Source of the DNA: JAEKNW01 sp963677815
GTDB lineage: Bacteria > Cloacimonadota > Cloacimonadia > Cloacimonadales > JAFGVF01
Direction: 5' to 3'
NCBI GenBank assembly: GCA_963677815.1
Contig: OY782499.1
Coordinates: 2,604,001 to 2,668,000 of the forward strand
DNA length: 64,000 nucleotides
Shown here piece after piece: positions 45,057-54,274 of this stretch. Below the pieces are notes generated by a model. The model saw nothing but the letters and a program-made list of their open reading frames with translations, was not told the DNA's origin and searched no databases. The number at the start of each line of letters is the position of its first letter. Within the stretch, counting starts at the first letter, position 1. The translations under genes and the position numbers were made by a program.

Positions 45057-45597
45057 TGAAGCTCCATGTTAATCTTTGCTTTAAGATAATAGCTATTAAT
45101 CCTGTAATAGTACCAGTTCCAACAGCTAATATCAGCAAAAGTGGTATTAATTCAAATATAGAATTTGAATAAATAATAAGTAATCTAACAATAATAATTT
45201 GCATCATATTATGAGCTAAAGCACCCAAAATACTTATCCCTATCCAACTCAAACCAAATGTCATTTTTCTGGCACTAAGCATTACAAGAATTGACATTAG
45301 TCCACTTCCTAAACCAATAATAGTAGTAGGCATAAGGATTGTTCCAGTAAAGAAACCTGAAAGTAAAACCTTACCAACAACAACTAAAAATGCAGATAAA
45401 TCTTTATGTTTCATCAATAAAAGAATTATCACAACATTAGCTAAACCTATTTTCAGAAAAGGAAATGGCTTTGGTATCAAAGATTCAGCTAAAGCTATTG
45501 TACCTGCACAGGCAGTATAAAAACTTAATTCTAGTAAATTTTCTTTTAAATTAGTGTCTTTATGATTATCAATACCTTCAGCTTTATCAAAATTCAT
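45043..45597 (-). CDS. Gx transporter family/heptaprenyl diphosphate synthase component I-like membrane protein
   Basis: 184 residues, with 4-5 membrane helices (about 25-165). It has PFPFLKIGLANVVIILLL, the family's KxGLANxxxL block, and FFTGTILMPTTIIGLGSG. Annotated in databases as 'Gx transporter' or Hpre_diP_synt_I; in Fusobacteria and Firmicutes it is often near rnf or FMN-transfer genes. Substrate unknown. It overlaps the PBP gene, which may only reflect tight packing. No clear Shine-Dalgarno before the start. Confidence 0.75.
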   Translation of the reverse strand: MNFDKAEGIDNHKDTNLKENLLELSFYTACAGTIALAESLIPKPFPFLKIGLANVVIILLLMKHKDLSAFLVVVGKVLLSGFFTGTILMPTTIIGLGSGLMSILVMLSARKMTFGLSWIGISILGALAHNMMQIIIVRLLIIYSNSIFELIPLLLILAVGTGTITGLIAIILKQRLTWSFNEKK

Positions 45598-45659
45598 TAG
45601 TATCTTATTCCGATATTCTATCTAGTCAAATCTTTTAATCTTAACATTATAATCTAGGA

Positions 45660-46955
45660 TTAAGGATAGATTCTATAAATCATTCTTGGGAATGGAATTA
45701 CTTCTCTAATATGCTTAGTACCTGTCATCCATTGAACAAGCCTTTCAAGTCCTATACCAAATCCGCTATGAGGAACAGAGCCATACTTACGCATATCCAA
45801 ATACCATTCATAAGTTTGAATATCTAGTTTTTCCTCTTCCATTCTTGCTAATAAGACGTCATAGTCATCTTCACGTTGAGAACCACCAATTATTTCTCCA
45901 AAACCTTCAGGAGCAATAAGGTCAGAACCTAATACGATATCTGGATTTTCTGGGTCTTGCTTCATGTAGAAAGCTTTAATTTTCTTAGGCCACTTTTCAA
46001 TAAATAAGGCTACATCAGAACCTTCTGTTAATAAGGCTTCTTCGTTAGCTCCAAAATCTTGGCCATGCTCGATATCACATCCTTTTGCTTTTAAAAATTC
46101 AATAGCTTCATAATGGGTCATAACTTTGAAAGGGGCATCTGCTTTCTTGAGTTGTTCTACATCTCTTTCTAATATTTCCAGTTCTTTTGAACATTTTTCT
46201 AAAACGCTTCTAATAACATGTCTTACTAAACCTTCTTGGATTTCCATATTTTCTTTATGGTCAACAAAAGCAGCTTCAGCATCCATCATCCAAAATTCTG
46301 TTAAATGTTTTCTGGTCTTAGATTTTTCTGCTCTGAAAACAGGGCCAAAGTCATAAACTCTTCCAAGAGTCATGATAGCTGGTTCAAGATATAATTGACC
46401 AGATTGTGATAAATATGCAGAACCTTGGTCAAAATACTCAACTTCGAAAAGGGTAGTAGAACCCTCACAAGGATTTGGAGTTAATATAGGTGAATCAAAC
46501 CTAGTGAAAGCATTTTCATTAAGATATTCACTGATAGCATGATAAACAGTGTGTCTAACTTTTAAGTTAGCCCATTGTTTTGGTGCTCTAATCCATAAGT
46601 GTCTATTAGATAATAAGAAATCTGGCCCGTGCTCTTTCTTTCCGATAGGGTATTCTGGTGAAATACATACTGGTTTAAGGTCAGTAACATCTAACTCGTA
46701 AACACCTTCTTTTTTAGGATGTTCTTTAGGAATCCCCCAGATTTCCACTGATGATTCTATGGTAAGTGTTTTTGAAAGCTCAAACTTTTCTTCACCAATA
46801 CTTGGTTTATAAACTACTGTTTGAAGTGCTCCTGTTCCATCTCTAAAGATTATGAACATCAATTTTCCACTTTTTCTAATATTTCTAACCCAACCACGAA
46901 GATGAATTTCTTCACCTAAATAGTCTTTTATATCTTTAACAAATATTGTTTTCAT
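45660..46955 (-). CDS. asnS: Asparaginyl-tRNA synthetase
   Basis: 431 residues. N-terminal OB-fold anticodon-binding domain (IHLRGWVRNIRKSGKLMFI), then the class II catalytic core: motif 2 VFRAEKSKTRKHLTEFWMMD, and motif 3 GIGLERLVQWM with FPRMIYRIYP. The AsnRS HLTEFWM block separates it from AspRS, which is encoded separately in this window. Together they imply direct charging of Asn-tRNA, without the amidotransferase route. Slightly short of the E. coli 466 but complete. Confidence 0.95.
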   Translation of the reverse strand: MKTIFVKDIKDYLGEEIHLRGWVRNIRKSGKLMFIIFRDGTGALQTVVYKPSIGEEKFELSKTLTIESSVEIWGIPKEHPKKEGVYELDVTDLKPVCISPEYPIGKKEHGPDFLLSNRHLWIRAPKQWANLKVRHTVYHAISEYLNENAFTRFDSPILTPNPCEGSTTLFEVEYFDQGSAYLSQSGQLYLEPAIMTLGRVYDFGPVFRAEKSKTRKHLTEFWMMDAEAAFVDHKENMEIQEGLVRHVIRSVLEKCSKELEILERDVEQLKKADAPFKVMTHYEAIEFLKAKGCDIEHGQDFGANEEALLTEGSDVALFIEKWPKKIKAFYMKQDPENPDIVLGSDLIAPEGFGEIIGGSQREDDYDVLLARMEEEKLDIQTYEWYLDMRKYGSVPHSGFGIGLERLVQWMTGTKHIREVIPFPRMIYRIYP

Positions 46956-46999
46956 AAGTATTTAACTCCTCAAAAAATATAAATTTATACAAGATAATT

Positions 47000-47028
47000 A
47001 TAATTTTTGATTTAAGAGATTATGTCAA
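47000..47028 (-). promoter_or_regulatory. Probable promoter of asnS
   Basis: On the minus strand TTGACA (47023-47028), 17-nt spacer, AATTAT (47000-47005); a TATAAT overlapping it has a 20-nt spacing. About 45 nt before the start codon. Confidence 0.4.
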
Positions 47029-47103
47029 TACTTTTATTAGATGGACTCCTTTACTCTACGTTAAGATTGCTGATAAGATAAATCTTTCCCCAATTGTAGT
47101 TAA

Positions 47104-47133
47104 ACCCAAATGGTGCAACTACACCATTTGGGT
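47104..47133. repeat. MITE-like palindrome, minimal copy
   Basis: Perfect 12-bp inverted repeat ACCCAAATGGTG / CACCATTTGGGT around CAACTA, flanked by TTAA-type ends. It is the bare ends of the family seen at 36392 and 61235. It lies in the gap upstream of asnS, after the stop of the lectin gene. Confidence 0.65.
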
Positions 47134-47235
47134 TAAAGAAGATTTATTTCAAGTTTATTGATATTAACATAAATTCAAATATTGAATATCAATTATTTAA
47201 TTCGAACAGTCTCATTTATTTTTCTTCTTAAAGCA

Positions 47236-49473
47236 CTATTTATTAAGTCTCTGGTCTAATTCACTTTTTGTCCAAACTCCTTTTTCAGATAAAATTCTGT
47301 TAATCCTTCCTAATTCCCCACCATATGCTGTAACTATATAATATAATCTATTAGCAGGTTGGAAGTATAGGGCCCAGTTATGAATAAATTCCGGACTTTC
47401 CGAAATGGCTAAGAAATCATAATCAGATAAGGGTGAAGGGTACTGACTCTTATAAATTATATAACAGGAAGGTGTTCCTGATATTCCAGCTATTGTCTGT
47501 GTAACTGGAGTCCATGTTAACTGAATATCACGGTTATTTAAGTTAGTAATTTGTAAATTTTCAGGAGCACGATATCGTTCCAAGGATGCTATAACTGGTT
47601 CAGACATTTGACTTTGATTCCCCACCCAATCTTCAGCTTGTAAAGCATAATATACATAAGTGGTATCTAGAGGTGTAAAGTTATTATCAATAAAGTAATT
47701 CTGATTACCATCTACTTGACCCATTTCAGTCCAATCGCTTTCATACCTTCCTTTTCTGAAGATAAAATAAGTAATTACCTGATCTTGGCTTGAATGAGCA
47801 GTCCATGTTAAACCAATTTGATTAGCATCAGTCCTAGTAGCATCAACTCTAAAATCTTGAATTTGACTAGGAGGATTAAAATCTACATTTATAGAAATTG
47901 GATAGTAAAAAGCTTCAGAAATACCCGCAACATTAAGCTTAATAGCCGATTCATAGAGTCCATCTTCTAAATGAGAAGCTTGGATAAATATTGAAAAATC
48001 CTGAGATTGACCAGCCGGAATCGTACCTGAGTTATCATCGAAAAGGAGAATAGATAAGGGGAAAAGGAAATCAAATTCTAATAATGCATAAGGATTATCT
48101 GAATTATTTGCTGAAGAATTACTTCTATCATTCCATTGTTCTATCGGTAATGTGTGTCCTAGATGGACATAGTCTTCTCCAGAACCTGAATTATTTGGTT
48201 CACCTGGCAACCAATTATCATATTCGAAAATTTCGCCAGTAACCCATTGCCACTGACCTTCTAGAAGTTCATCTGTCAGACCAATCCAACTTGATTCTGA
48301 AATGTTATCAGCTATGAAATCATTTTCTTCCTGACTAGTAATTGTGATTAAATGACCTCCCTCTTCTTCACAGAGAGCTTTGGCATCAAACCAAGACATT
48401 CTTTCATTACTCATATAGTAACTATGACCTTGGAATATCCCTACTGGTGTAAAACCATTGATGCCAACCATTTGATCTTCATCTAATAAATCATCAACCC
48501 CAGATAGATTAAAATTAAGTTGATAAGCACCTGTATTTTCAATAGTCATTGCTATTGTAGGAGTTGGATTTGCTTGTCCAATATTTATCACATCTGTTTC
48601 TATGGTAAAATTGGGGTGTGGGAGTAAATGTCCTGCAATTTCTTCTGAAAATCCACTTTCAAGGGAATTCATAGCAATAGCTTTGATTCTGTAAAAGTAA
48701 TCTGTGTTTGCTTGAGCACTAGTATCAATAAATTCATTATACTCTCCACTTACTTGATCCAAGAAATCAAGGGCTGGACTTGTTGTGCTCCGATATATTT
48801 CGTAAATTAGAAAGTCATTATTACTTACTTGATCCCACTGGAGAATGATGTCTGTAGGAGAAGCATTCAAGCTTAAGCCAGTTGGAGTTTCTGGAGCTGT
48901 ATCGTCATAGATTAAGAAGTTATCTACAAACTGAGTTCCAAATGAGCCATTTGATGTGCGAAAGTTGAAGGAAGTAAAATCATTTATATTGTTATTTGTA
49001 GCTTCTTCCACAAGAAGATTATCATTAATCCAGATAGAATAATGATTATTATCTAAATTTATCATCCATTTTACACTTACCCATGTATTAACATTGTAGT
49101 TCCCTAGTAAAGAAGGATTACTATAAAATCCCGAAGCATCAGTATAAATTGAACCAGTGTTTTCCCAGAGTAAATATACAGGAACATCGCTAGGAAATGA
49201 TGAAACAAACCAATCACTTGTCGAGAATTTCCAGTCGTATTGGATATAGATAACATTAGTATTAATTTCATCAAAGGATTTACTAATACCTCTATTAAAA
49301 CCTGCTTCTACCTTCATTACACTTGATTCTATGACTGAATTTACTGATGGCCCTACGTTATTCCAGCCATTCCCAACAGCTCCATCTTCCCTATTGAAGT
49401 CATCGTAAAATAATACATCCGCTCCTAATAGACAAGTTAATAATAACAATATAATTAAAAATTTTACTTTCAT
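47236..49473 (-). CDS. Secreted protein with C-type lectin domain and FN3 domains
   Basis: 745 residues. Signal peptide (KFLIILLLLTCLLGA), a concanavalin-like N-terminal domain (DDFNREDGAVGNGW to DNFLIYDD, about 22-190), an FN3 domain, then a C-type-lectin domain (about 335-470) with SWFDAKALCEEEGGHLI, WIGLTDELLEGQWQWVTG, the calcium/mannose-type EPN in GEPNN, and WNDRS. Two more FN3 domains and a basic C-terminus follow. No NPFNP sorting domain. Only one of the usual CTLD cysteines is seen, as in some bacterial members. Likely an exported sugar-binding protein. Confidence 0.75.
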   Translation of the reverse strand: MKVKFLIILLLLTCLLGADVLFYDDFNREDGAVGNGWNNVGPSVNSVIESSVMKVEAGFNRGISKSFDEINTNVIYIQYDWKFSTSDWFVSSFPSDVPVYLLWENTGSIYTDASGFYSNPSLLGNYNVNTWVSVKWMINLDNNHYSIWINDNLLVEEATNNNINDFTSFNFRTSNGSFGTQFVDNFLIYDDTAPETPTGLSLNASPTDIILQWDQVSNNDFLIYEIYRSTTSPALDFLDQVSGEYNEFIDTSAQANTDYFYRIKAIAMNSLESGFSEEIAGHLLPHPNFTIETDVINIGQANPTPTIAMTIENTGAYQLNFNLSGVDDLLDEDQMVGINGFTPVGIFQGHSYYMSNERMSWFDAKALCEEEGGHLITITSQEENDFIADNISESSWIGLTDELLEGQWQWVTGEIFEYDNWLPGEPNNSGSGEDYVHLGHTLPIEQWNDRSNSSANNSDNPYALLEFDFLFPLSILLFDDNSGTIPAGQSQDFSIFIQASHLEDGLYESAIKLNVAGISEAFYYPISINVDFNPPSQIQDFRVDATRTDANQIGLTWTAHSSQDQVITYFIFRKGRYESDWTEMGQVDGNQNYFIDNNFTPLDTTYVYYALQAEDWVGNQSQMSEPVIASLERYRAPENLQITNLNNRDIQLTWTPVTQTIAGISGTPSCYIIYKSQYPSPLSDYDFLAISESPEFIHNWALYFQPANRLYYIVTAYGGELGRINRILSEKGVWTKSELDQRLNK

Positions 49474-49527
49474 AAAAACTCCTAAACAACATAAACTTTG
49501 CTTGTGATATTATGCATTATACACTAT

Positions 49528-49583
49528 TAATTGTCACTCTCTCATTAAATCACTGGAATTTTATTGAGAGAGTAACAATCAAG
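49528..49583 (-). repeat. TTGATTGTTACT palindromic repeat, copy 3
   Basis: Read on the minus strand: CTTGATTGTTACTCTCTC, a centre close to copy 2 (CAATAaAAtTCCAgTGATT), and GAGAGTGACAATTA. It lies between pfkA and the lectin gene. A further partial inverted pair GTCACTCTCTCATT / AATGAGAGTGAC reaches to 49614. Confidence 0.75.
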
Positions 49584-49618
49584 GAACAATTAAGGTTAAG
49601 AAAATGAGAGTGACTGTC

Positions 49619-50719
49619 TTAATCACCCAAGTTAATATCTAGACCTCTTGCTGTTGCTATTATATCACTATCTAAATCTATTAAATTATACTCTTTTATT
49701 GCTTTTTTGATTTTCACCCTAGTTAGATTTGGATGAGAATAGCAAACCATTTCCCCAAATTGCTTATTCAAGACCATTTCAAAAGCTTTTGTTCCAAATT
49801 GTGCTGCGAGAATACGATCAAAAGCATTTGGAATACCTCCCCTTTGTAAATGGCCTAGCACTAAGAGTCGAGTTTCAACCCCTAATTCTAGTGCATCTAT
49901 TTCCCCTACCAATCTTTCACCAGCTCCTTTGAGGTGGACTTCATGAGATTCAACACTTTTAAACCCTTCATTAGCCATTTGACCACCTATAGGTTTAGCT
50001 CCTTCAGCAATAATTATGACTGCAAAGCCTGGTCCATCCTTTATTCTATCAACTAAACTTTCTTTAATCTTTTCTAAATCGTAGGGAATTTCAGGTATAA
50101 GACATACTTCTGCACCACCTGCAATTGCAGCATGAAGAGCTATCCAACCAGCATATCTTCCCATTACTTCCAAGACAAATATTCTATGATGTGACGCTGC
50201 AGTAGTAACTAGCTTATCAATAGCATCTGTTGCAATTTCAACTGCTGTTTGAAATCCGAAAGTAAAATCTGTAAATGAAAGATCATTATCTATGGTTTTG
50301 GGAATACCAATGATGGGACATCCTTTTTCAAATAATTTCTGTGAAATACGCTGAGAACCATCTCCACCGATATTAATCACTCCATCAAATCCTTCGTATT
50401 GGATTCTTTTGATTAAGTCATTAGAACGATCTATGGTTGTGATTTTCCCTTTTATATCTTTCACTGGCCAAGCGAAAGGACCACCCTTATTAGTAGTTCC
50501 AATAATAGTACCCCCTTGGACATGAATGCCAGCAACTCGTTCAGGAGTAAGTTCAACAAGTTTCATTGGGTCTTGTAAGATACCATTAAAAGCATCTATT
50601 GAACCTATTACTTCCCAATCATCATTCTCTAGTTTAGACCTCTTAACAATGGCTCTGATAACAGCATTTAAGCCTGGGCAATCCCCACCACCAGTAGCAA
50701 CTAATAATCTCTTTTTCAT
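49619..50719 (-). CDS. pfkA: 6-phosphofructokinase
   Basis: 366 residues. It phosphorylates fructose-6-P. Seen: ATGGGDCPGLNAVIRAIV, INIGGDGSQ and GIPKTIDNDLSFTDFTFGF, and EVMGRYAGWIALH. The key positions are Gly in GGDGS (which favours ATP) and Lys in PKTIDND (found in PPi-type and group III enzymes; E. coli PfkA has Gly). So it belongs to the mixed group III clade; ATP use is more likely, PPi not excluded. Longer than the 320-residue E. coli type. Faces the deacetylase gene across a 107-bp divergent gap. Confidence 0.92.
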   Translation of the reverse strand: MKKRLLVATGGGDCPGLNAVIRAIVKRSKLENDDWEVIGSIDAFNGILQDPMKLVELTPERVAGIHVQGGTIIGTTNKGGPFAWPVKDIKGKITTIDRSNDLIKRIQYEGFDGVINIGGDGSQRISQKLFEKGCPIIGIPKTIDNDLSFTDFTFGFQTAVEIATDAIDKLVTTAASHHRIFVLEVMGRYAGWIALHAAIAGGAEVCLIPEIPYDLEKIKESLVDRIKDGPGFAVIIIAEGAKPIGGQMANEGFKSVESHEVHLKGAGERLVGEIDALELGVETRLLVLGHLQRGGIPNAFDRILAAQFGTKAFEMVLNKQFGEMVCYSHPNLTRVKIKKAIKEYNLIDLDSDIIATARGLDINLGD

Positions 50720-50792
50720 AACTACCTCCGATTAATTTATCTTTGAAAAACGACTCTCAAAAGTCAAGTTTTATTTCACTTTTGCAAAATAC

Positions 50793-50822
50793 TTGACACA
50801 TTTAGCTAATCTAAAAGTATAA
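50793..50822 (+). promoter_or_regulatory. Promoter of the deacetylase gene, possibly leaderless
   Basis: TTGACA at 50793-50798, 18-nt spacer, GTATAA at 50817-50822 (TATAAG one base on). The ATG at 50827 falls at the expected transcription start, and no Shine-Dalgarno is present. Confidence 0.4.
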
Positions 50823-50826
50823 GCTC

Positions 50827-51708
50827 ATGAAAATTATACCTATCTACTATCATTTAGTAAGTAACAAAAGAAATCCTTTAGTTGAAAATCTATATTCTTA
50901 TAAAGATATAGCTTCTTTCCGAAAGGATCTAGATGTGCTTGTTAAAAAATATGATATTTTAGACCTTAACGCAATTAAAACTAATAAAAGAGGACTTGTT
51001 TTATCATTCGATGATGGTTTTTCTGAATGTTATGATACAATATTTCCACTTCTGAAAGAATATTCTGTTCCAGCCCTATTCTTTTTAAATAATGATTTTA
51101 TAGATAATAAGAATATGTTTTATAGAGCTAAAATATCACTGCTTATCTCAAAATTAGACTACTTAAGTCCCGTTATTCACAAGCAACTAGCCTATATCTT
51201 AGAATGTAAGGTTACCAGCATTAAGGAAAATCTTTTGAGTATTTTAGAAGAAGATAAGCATAAGATTGATACACTAATGACTACTGCTGAAATTGATATA
51301 GATTCTTACTTAGCAAAGAATAAACCTTATTTAACAAGTCTTCAGATTCAAGAAATGGTCAAGGCAGGTTATTATTTTGGTGGACATACATCAGACCACA
51401 AAAGATTGAAATTTCTCACTTCAGAAGAACAAGAAGCAAGAATAATAGATTCAGCCCTTGATATTAAGAAGAGATTCGATTTAGATTATTCAATCTGTTC
51501 TTTACCCCATAATGACCAAGGTTTGAGAAAAGAAGTTTTTCAAAATGTTAGCAAATGGATTGATTATCTTTTTGGTGGATATGGGTTAAATCATCAAATA
51601 GAAAATAGATATCTTCAAAGAATTTCTAATGAACATTCATCTTTAAGGATTGATAAATTCATTAATAGGTGGAAAGTATTTCATCATATAAAAAGAATTA
51701 TCACATAG
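50827..51708 (+). CDS. Polysaccharide deacetylase family protein (NodB-like)
   Basis: 293 residues, no signal peptide. Motif 1 is LVLSFDDGFSE (catalytic Asp and metal Asp), followed by VPALFFLNNDFID and a metal motif GGHTSDHKRL (H-x3-H). CE4 enzymes de-N-acetylate sugars of peptidoglycan, LPS or lipid-linked glycans; a cytoplasmic member here would suit a glycan precursor. The substrate is unknown. It has no RBS, so it may be translated from a leaderless message. A palindromic element follows directly. Confidence 0.8.
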   Translation: MKIIPIYYHLVSNKRNPLVENLYSYKDIASFRKDLDVLVKKYDILDLNAIKTNKRGLVLSFDDGFSECYDTIFPLLKEYSVPALFFLNNDFIDNKNMFYRAKISLLISKLDYLSPVIHKQLAYILECKVTSIKENLLSILEEDKHKIDTLMTTAEIDIDSYLAKNKPYLTSLQIQEMVKAGYYFGGHTSDHKRLKFLTSEEQEARIIDSALDIKKRFDLDYSICSLPHNDQGLRKEVFQNVSKWIDYLFGGYGLNHQIENRYLQRISNEHSSLRIDKFINRWKVFHHIKRIIT

Positions 51709-51718
51709 TTAAAAAGAA

Positions 51719-51763
51719 ATAATGCAGTAGATCTTTGTGAATATCACTACTGCACCATTTTAG
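51719..51763. repeat. MITE-like palindrome, diverged copy
   Basis: AATAATGCAGTAGATCTTTG is the reverse complement of the usual right end, and ACTACTGCACCATTTTAG matches the usual left end without its CCC. Followed by an A-run. It lies 10 nt after the deacetylase stop and may act as a 3' hairpin for it. Confidence 0.55.
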
Positions 51764-51774
51764 TAAAAAAAATC

Positions 51775-51802
51775 TTGAATCTTTATAAGACATATTTATA
51801 GT
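51775..51802 (+). promoter_or_regulatory. Promoter of aspS
   Basis: TTGAAT (51775-51780), 16-nt spacer, TATAGT (51797-51802), then about 24 nt of leader with GAGGAG before ATG 51833. Confidence 0.5.
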
Positions 51803-51832
51803 GTCTTCAATCATAAATTTAGAGGAGTAATA

Positions 51833-53623
51833 ATGCTCGATTTATTAGCAGGAAAAAGAAGAAGTCATTTTGCGACAGACTTAAATAAAAGTAATTGTGG
51901 TGAAAAGGTAACCCTCATGGGTTGGGTTCATCGCCGTAGAGATTTAGGTGGTTTAATCTTTGTAGATTTAAGAGATCACTCTGGTGTAATTCAAATAGTT
52001 TTTAATCCTGAAAACGAAAAAGTAATTAGCAAGGCCCACAAACTTAGGAATGAGTATGTCATAAGTGTTAGTGGTACAATTGCAGAAAGAGACAAAGGAA
52101 ATCCTAACCTAAAAACTGGTGAAATTGAAGTAATTGCTGAAGATTTAGATTTATTGAATGTTTCAGAGCCACTCCCAGTTCAAGTTAATGAAAATCAGCT
52201 TGCTGATGAGGATTTAAGATTAGAATATAGATTCCTTGATCTAAGAAGAAAAGTTTTAAACAATAATATCATCTTAAGACACAAGATTGTTTGGAAGATA
52301 AGGGAATTCCTTTCAAGTCGTGGGTTCTTCGAAATAGAAACACCTATTTTAATGAAATCCACTCCTGAAGGAGCAAGAGACTATCTCGTTCCCTCAAGAG
52401 TACATCCAGGTAATTTCTTTGCTTTACCTCAATCTCCTCAAATCTATAAGCAACTTCTTATGATTTCAGGATTTGACCGTTATTTTCAAATAGCCCGTTG
52501 TTTCAGGGATGAAGATTTACGAGCAGATAGACAACCTGAATTTACTCAACTAGATATGGAAATGAGCTTTGTTACACAAGATGAGATATTTGAGATTAAT
52601 GAAGAATTATTCAAATACATCTTTAAAGAAGCTATTGATGTTGATATTGACATTCCATTCAAAAGAATCCCTTACCAAGAATCTATGGACAAATACGGCT
52701 GTGATAAACCTGATTTAAGATTTGGTATGGAAATCAATGATTTATCAGAAATTCTCATAAACTCAGATTTCAAAGTATTCCAAAATGCCTTTGCTAATAA
52801 AGGTTCAGTTAGATGTATTGTAGCTCCTGACTGTGCTTCATATTCAAGAAAGATGATTGATAATCTAACAGATATAGCAAAACACCTCGGAGCACAGGGA
52901 CTTCCATTCTGTAAAGTTACTGATTCTGGTTTAGATGCCGGTATTAGTAAATTCTTAACAGATAAGGAAAAAGACGATATTCTTACTAAAACTAAAGCAA
53001 AATCAGGTGATTTAATTCTATTTGGTGCAGATAAAAACAACCTTGTTTATAAAGTACTTGCTGGTTTAAGAAATCACTTTGGCAAAGAACTTAAGTTATA
53101 TGATCCCAAAGAGTTTAATTTCTGTTGGATTACTGACTTCCCAATGTTTGAGTATAACGAAGACGCTAACAAATGGGAAACAATGCATCACATGTTCACA
53201 ATGCCAAAAGAAGAACATCTTCCTTACTTTGATGACCCAAGCAAAATTGGGGAAATTCAAGGTCAATTATATGACTTAGTTTGTAATGGTATGGAACTTT
53301 CTTCTGGCTCTATTCGTTGCCATTTAGCTGATATCCAACAAAAGATTTTCAATCTTGCTGGTTTTGACCAAGAAGAAATAGAAAAAAGATTTGGTTTCTT
53401 TGTTAAAGCTCTTAAATTCGGTACTCCTCCTCATGGTGGTATTGCACCTGGTATTGATAGACTTGTTATGATTATGACTGGTGCTGAATCAATTAGAGAT
53501 GTTATTGCTTTCCCAAAAACTTTAAAAGCTGTAGATTTGATGAGTCAAGCTCCTTCGCAAGTTGATCAAAAGCAATTAGAAGAGTTAGCTATTAAAATAG
53601 ATATCAAAAATCAAGAAAAATAA
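51833..53623 (+). CDS. aspS: Aspartyl-tRNA synthetase
   Basis: 596 residues, bacterial type. N-terminal OB-fold (MGWVHRRRDLGGLIFVDLRD), motif 2 (FQIARCFRDEDLRADRQPEF), the inserted GAD domain (about 290-410) and motif 3 (GTPPHGGIAPGIDRLVMIM). Complete. With asnS present, it is likely discriminating for tRNA-Asp, which is inference. It starts a plus-strand group aspS-purN-mtaB-mlaF, with a weak hairpin after aspS. Confidence 0.96.
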   Translation: MLDLLAGKRRSHFATDLNKSNCGEKVTLMGWVHRRRDLGGLIFVDLRDHSGVIQIVFNPENEKVISKAHKLRNEYVISVSGTIAERDKGNPNLKTGEIEVIAEDLDLLNVSEPLPVQVNENQLADEDLRLEYRFLDLRRKVLNNNIILRHKIVWKIREFLSSRGFFEIETPILMKSTPEGARDYLVPSRVHPGNFFALPQSPQIYKQLLMISGFDRYFQIARCFRDEDLRADRQPEFTQLDMEMSFVTQDEIFEINEELFKYIFKEAIDVDIDIPFKRIPYQESMDKYGCDKPDLRFGMEINDLSEILINSDFKVFQNAFANKGSVRCIVAPDCASYSRKMIDNLTDIAKHLGAQGLPFCKVTDSGLDAGISKFLTDKEKDDILTKTKAKSGDLILFGADKNNLVYKVLAGLRNHFGKELKLYDPKEFNFCWITDFPMFEYNEDANKWETMHHMFTMPKEEHLPYFDDPSKIGEIQGQLYDLVCNGMELSSGSIRCHLADIQQKIFNLAGFDQEEIEKRFGFFVKALKFGTPPHGGIAPGIDRLVMIMTGAESIRDVIAFPKTLKAVDLMSQAPSQVDQKQLEELAIKIDIKNQEK

Positions 53624-53631
53624 ACAAGCTT

Positions 53632-53657
53632 ACCCCTTGGTTAACTAATCAGGGGGT
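53632..53657 (+). terminator. Weak terminator-like hairpin after aspS
   Basis: ACCCCTTG (53632-53639) pairs with CAGGGGGT (53650-53657) with one G-T pair; followed by TACTATTTTGC. It is 8 nt after the stop and may only attenuate readthrough into purN. Confidence 0.5.
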
Positions 53658-53680
53658 TACTATTTTGCTAGGAGTAGAGA

Positions 53681-54274
53681 TTGAAGAAATTTAATATTGT
53701 GATTTTGACTTCCGGAAAAAGTAGAGGTTCTAATTTTGTTGCTATAGCAAATTATATCAAGAAAAAAGGTCTTCCTATAAATATTCAAGCTGTTATAGTT
53801 ACAAGTCAGAAAGCCCCAATCATTGAAAGATGCAATTTATTAGATATCCCTGTTGAGTTTATTAGTTGCAAAGACCTGCTTTCTTATCAGAATAAGCTTC
53901 ATGATTATGTTGCATCTAACAAGACACATCTTATTGTTCTTGCGGGATTTATGAAGCTACTTAGTCAAGATTTCATATCAAAAGTTAATATTCCTATCCT
54001 TAACATTCATCCTGCCCTCCTACCCAAATATGGAGGCAAGGGTATGTATGGAATGAATGTCCATAAAGAAGTATTTGCTGCAAGAGAAGGATTCTCGGGA
54101 ATAACTATTCATAAGGTAAATGGAGAGTATGATAAGGGAGATATTATTTTTCAGAAAAAAATAAGAGTACTTAGATCAAAAAGTGCTGAAATCATTGCTA
54201 GCAAAGTTTTAAAACAAGAACATAAATATTATGGAAGAGTAATCTTCAACTTCTTAAAAGAGTATTATGAATAA
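53681..54274 (+). CDS. purN: Phosphoribosylglycinamide formyltransferase-like protein
   Basis: 197 residues. The GART fold: VILTSGKSRGSNF near the N-terminus, IVLAGFMKLLS, and the active-site block NIHPALLPKYGGKGMYG with VH, and catalytic Asp in YDKGDIIF. PurN moves a formyl group from 10-formyl-THF to GAR in purine synthesis. The start is TTG at 53681 behind AGGAG; the next ATG would remove the N-terminal strand. No other pur genes are adjacent. Overlaps mtaB by 8 nt. Confidence 0.88.
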   Translation: MKKFNIVILTSGKSRGSNFVAIANYIKKKGLPINIQAVIVTSQKAPIIERCNLLDIPVEFISCKDLLSYQNKLHDYVASNKTHLIVLAGFMKLLSQDFISKVNIPILNIHPALLPKYGGKGMYGMNVHKEVFAAREGFSGITIHKVNGEYDKGDIIFQKKIRVLRSKSAEIIASKVLKQEHKYYGRVIFNFLKEYYE

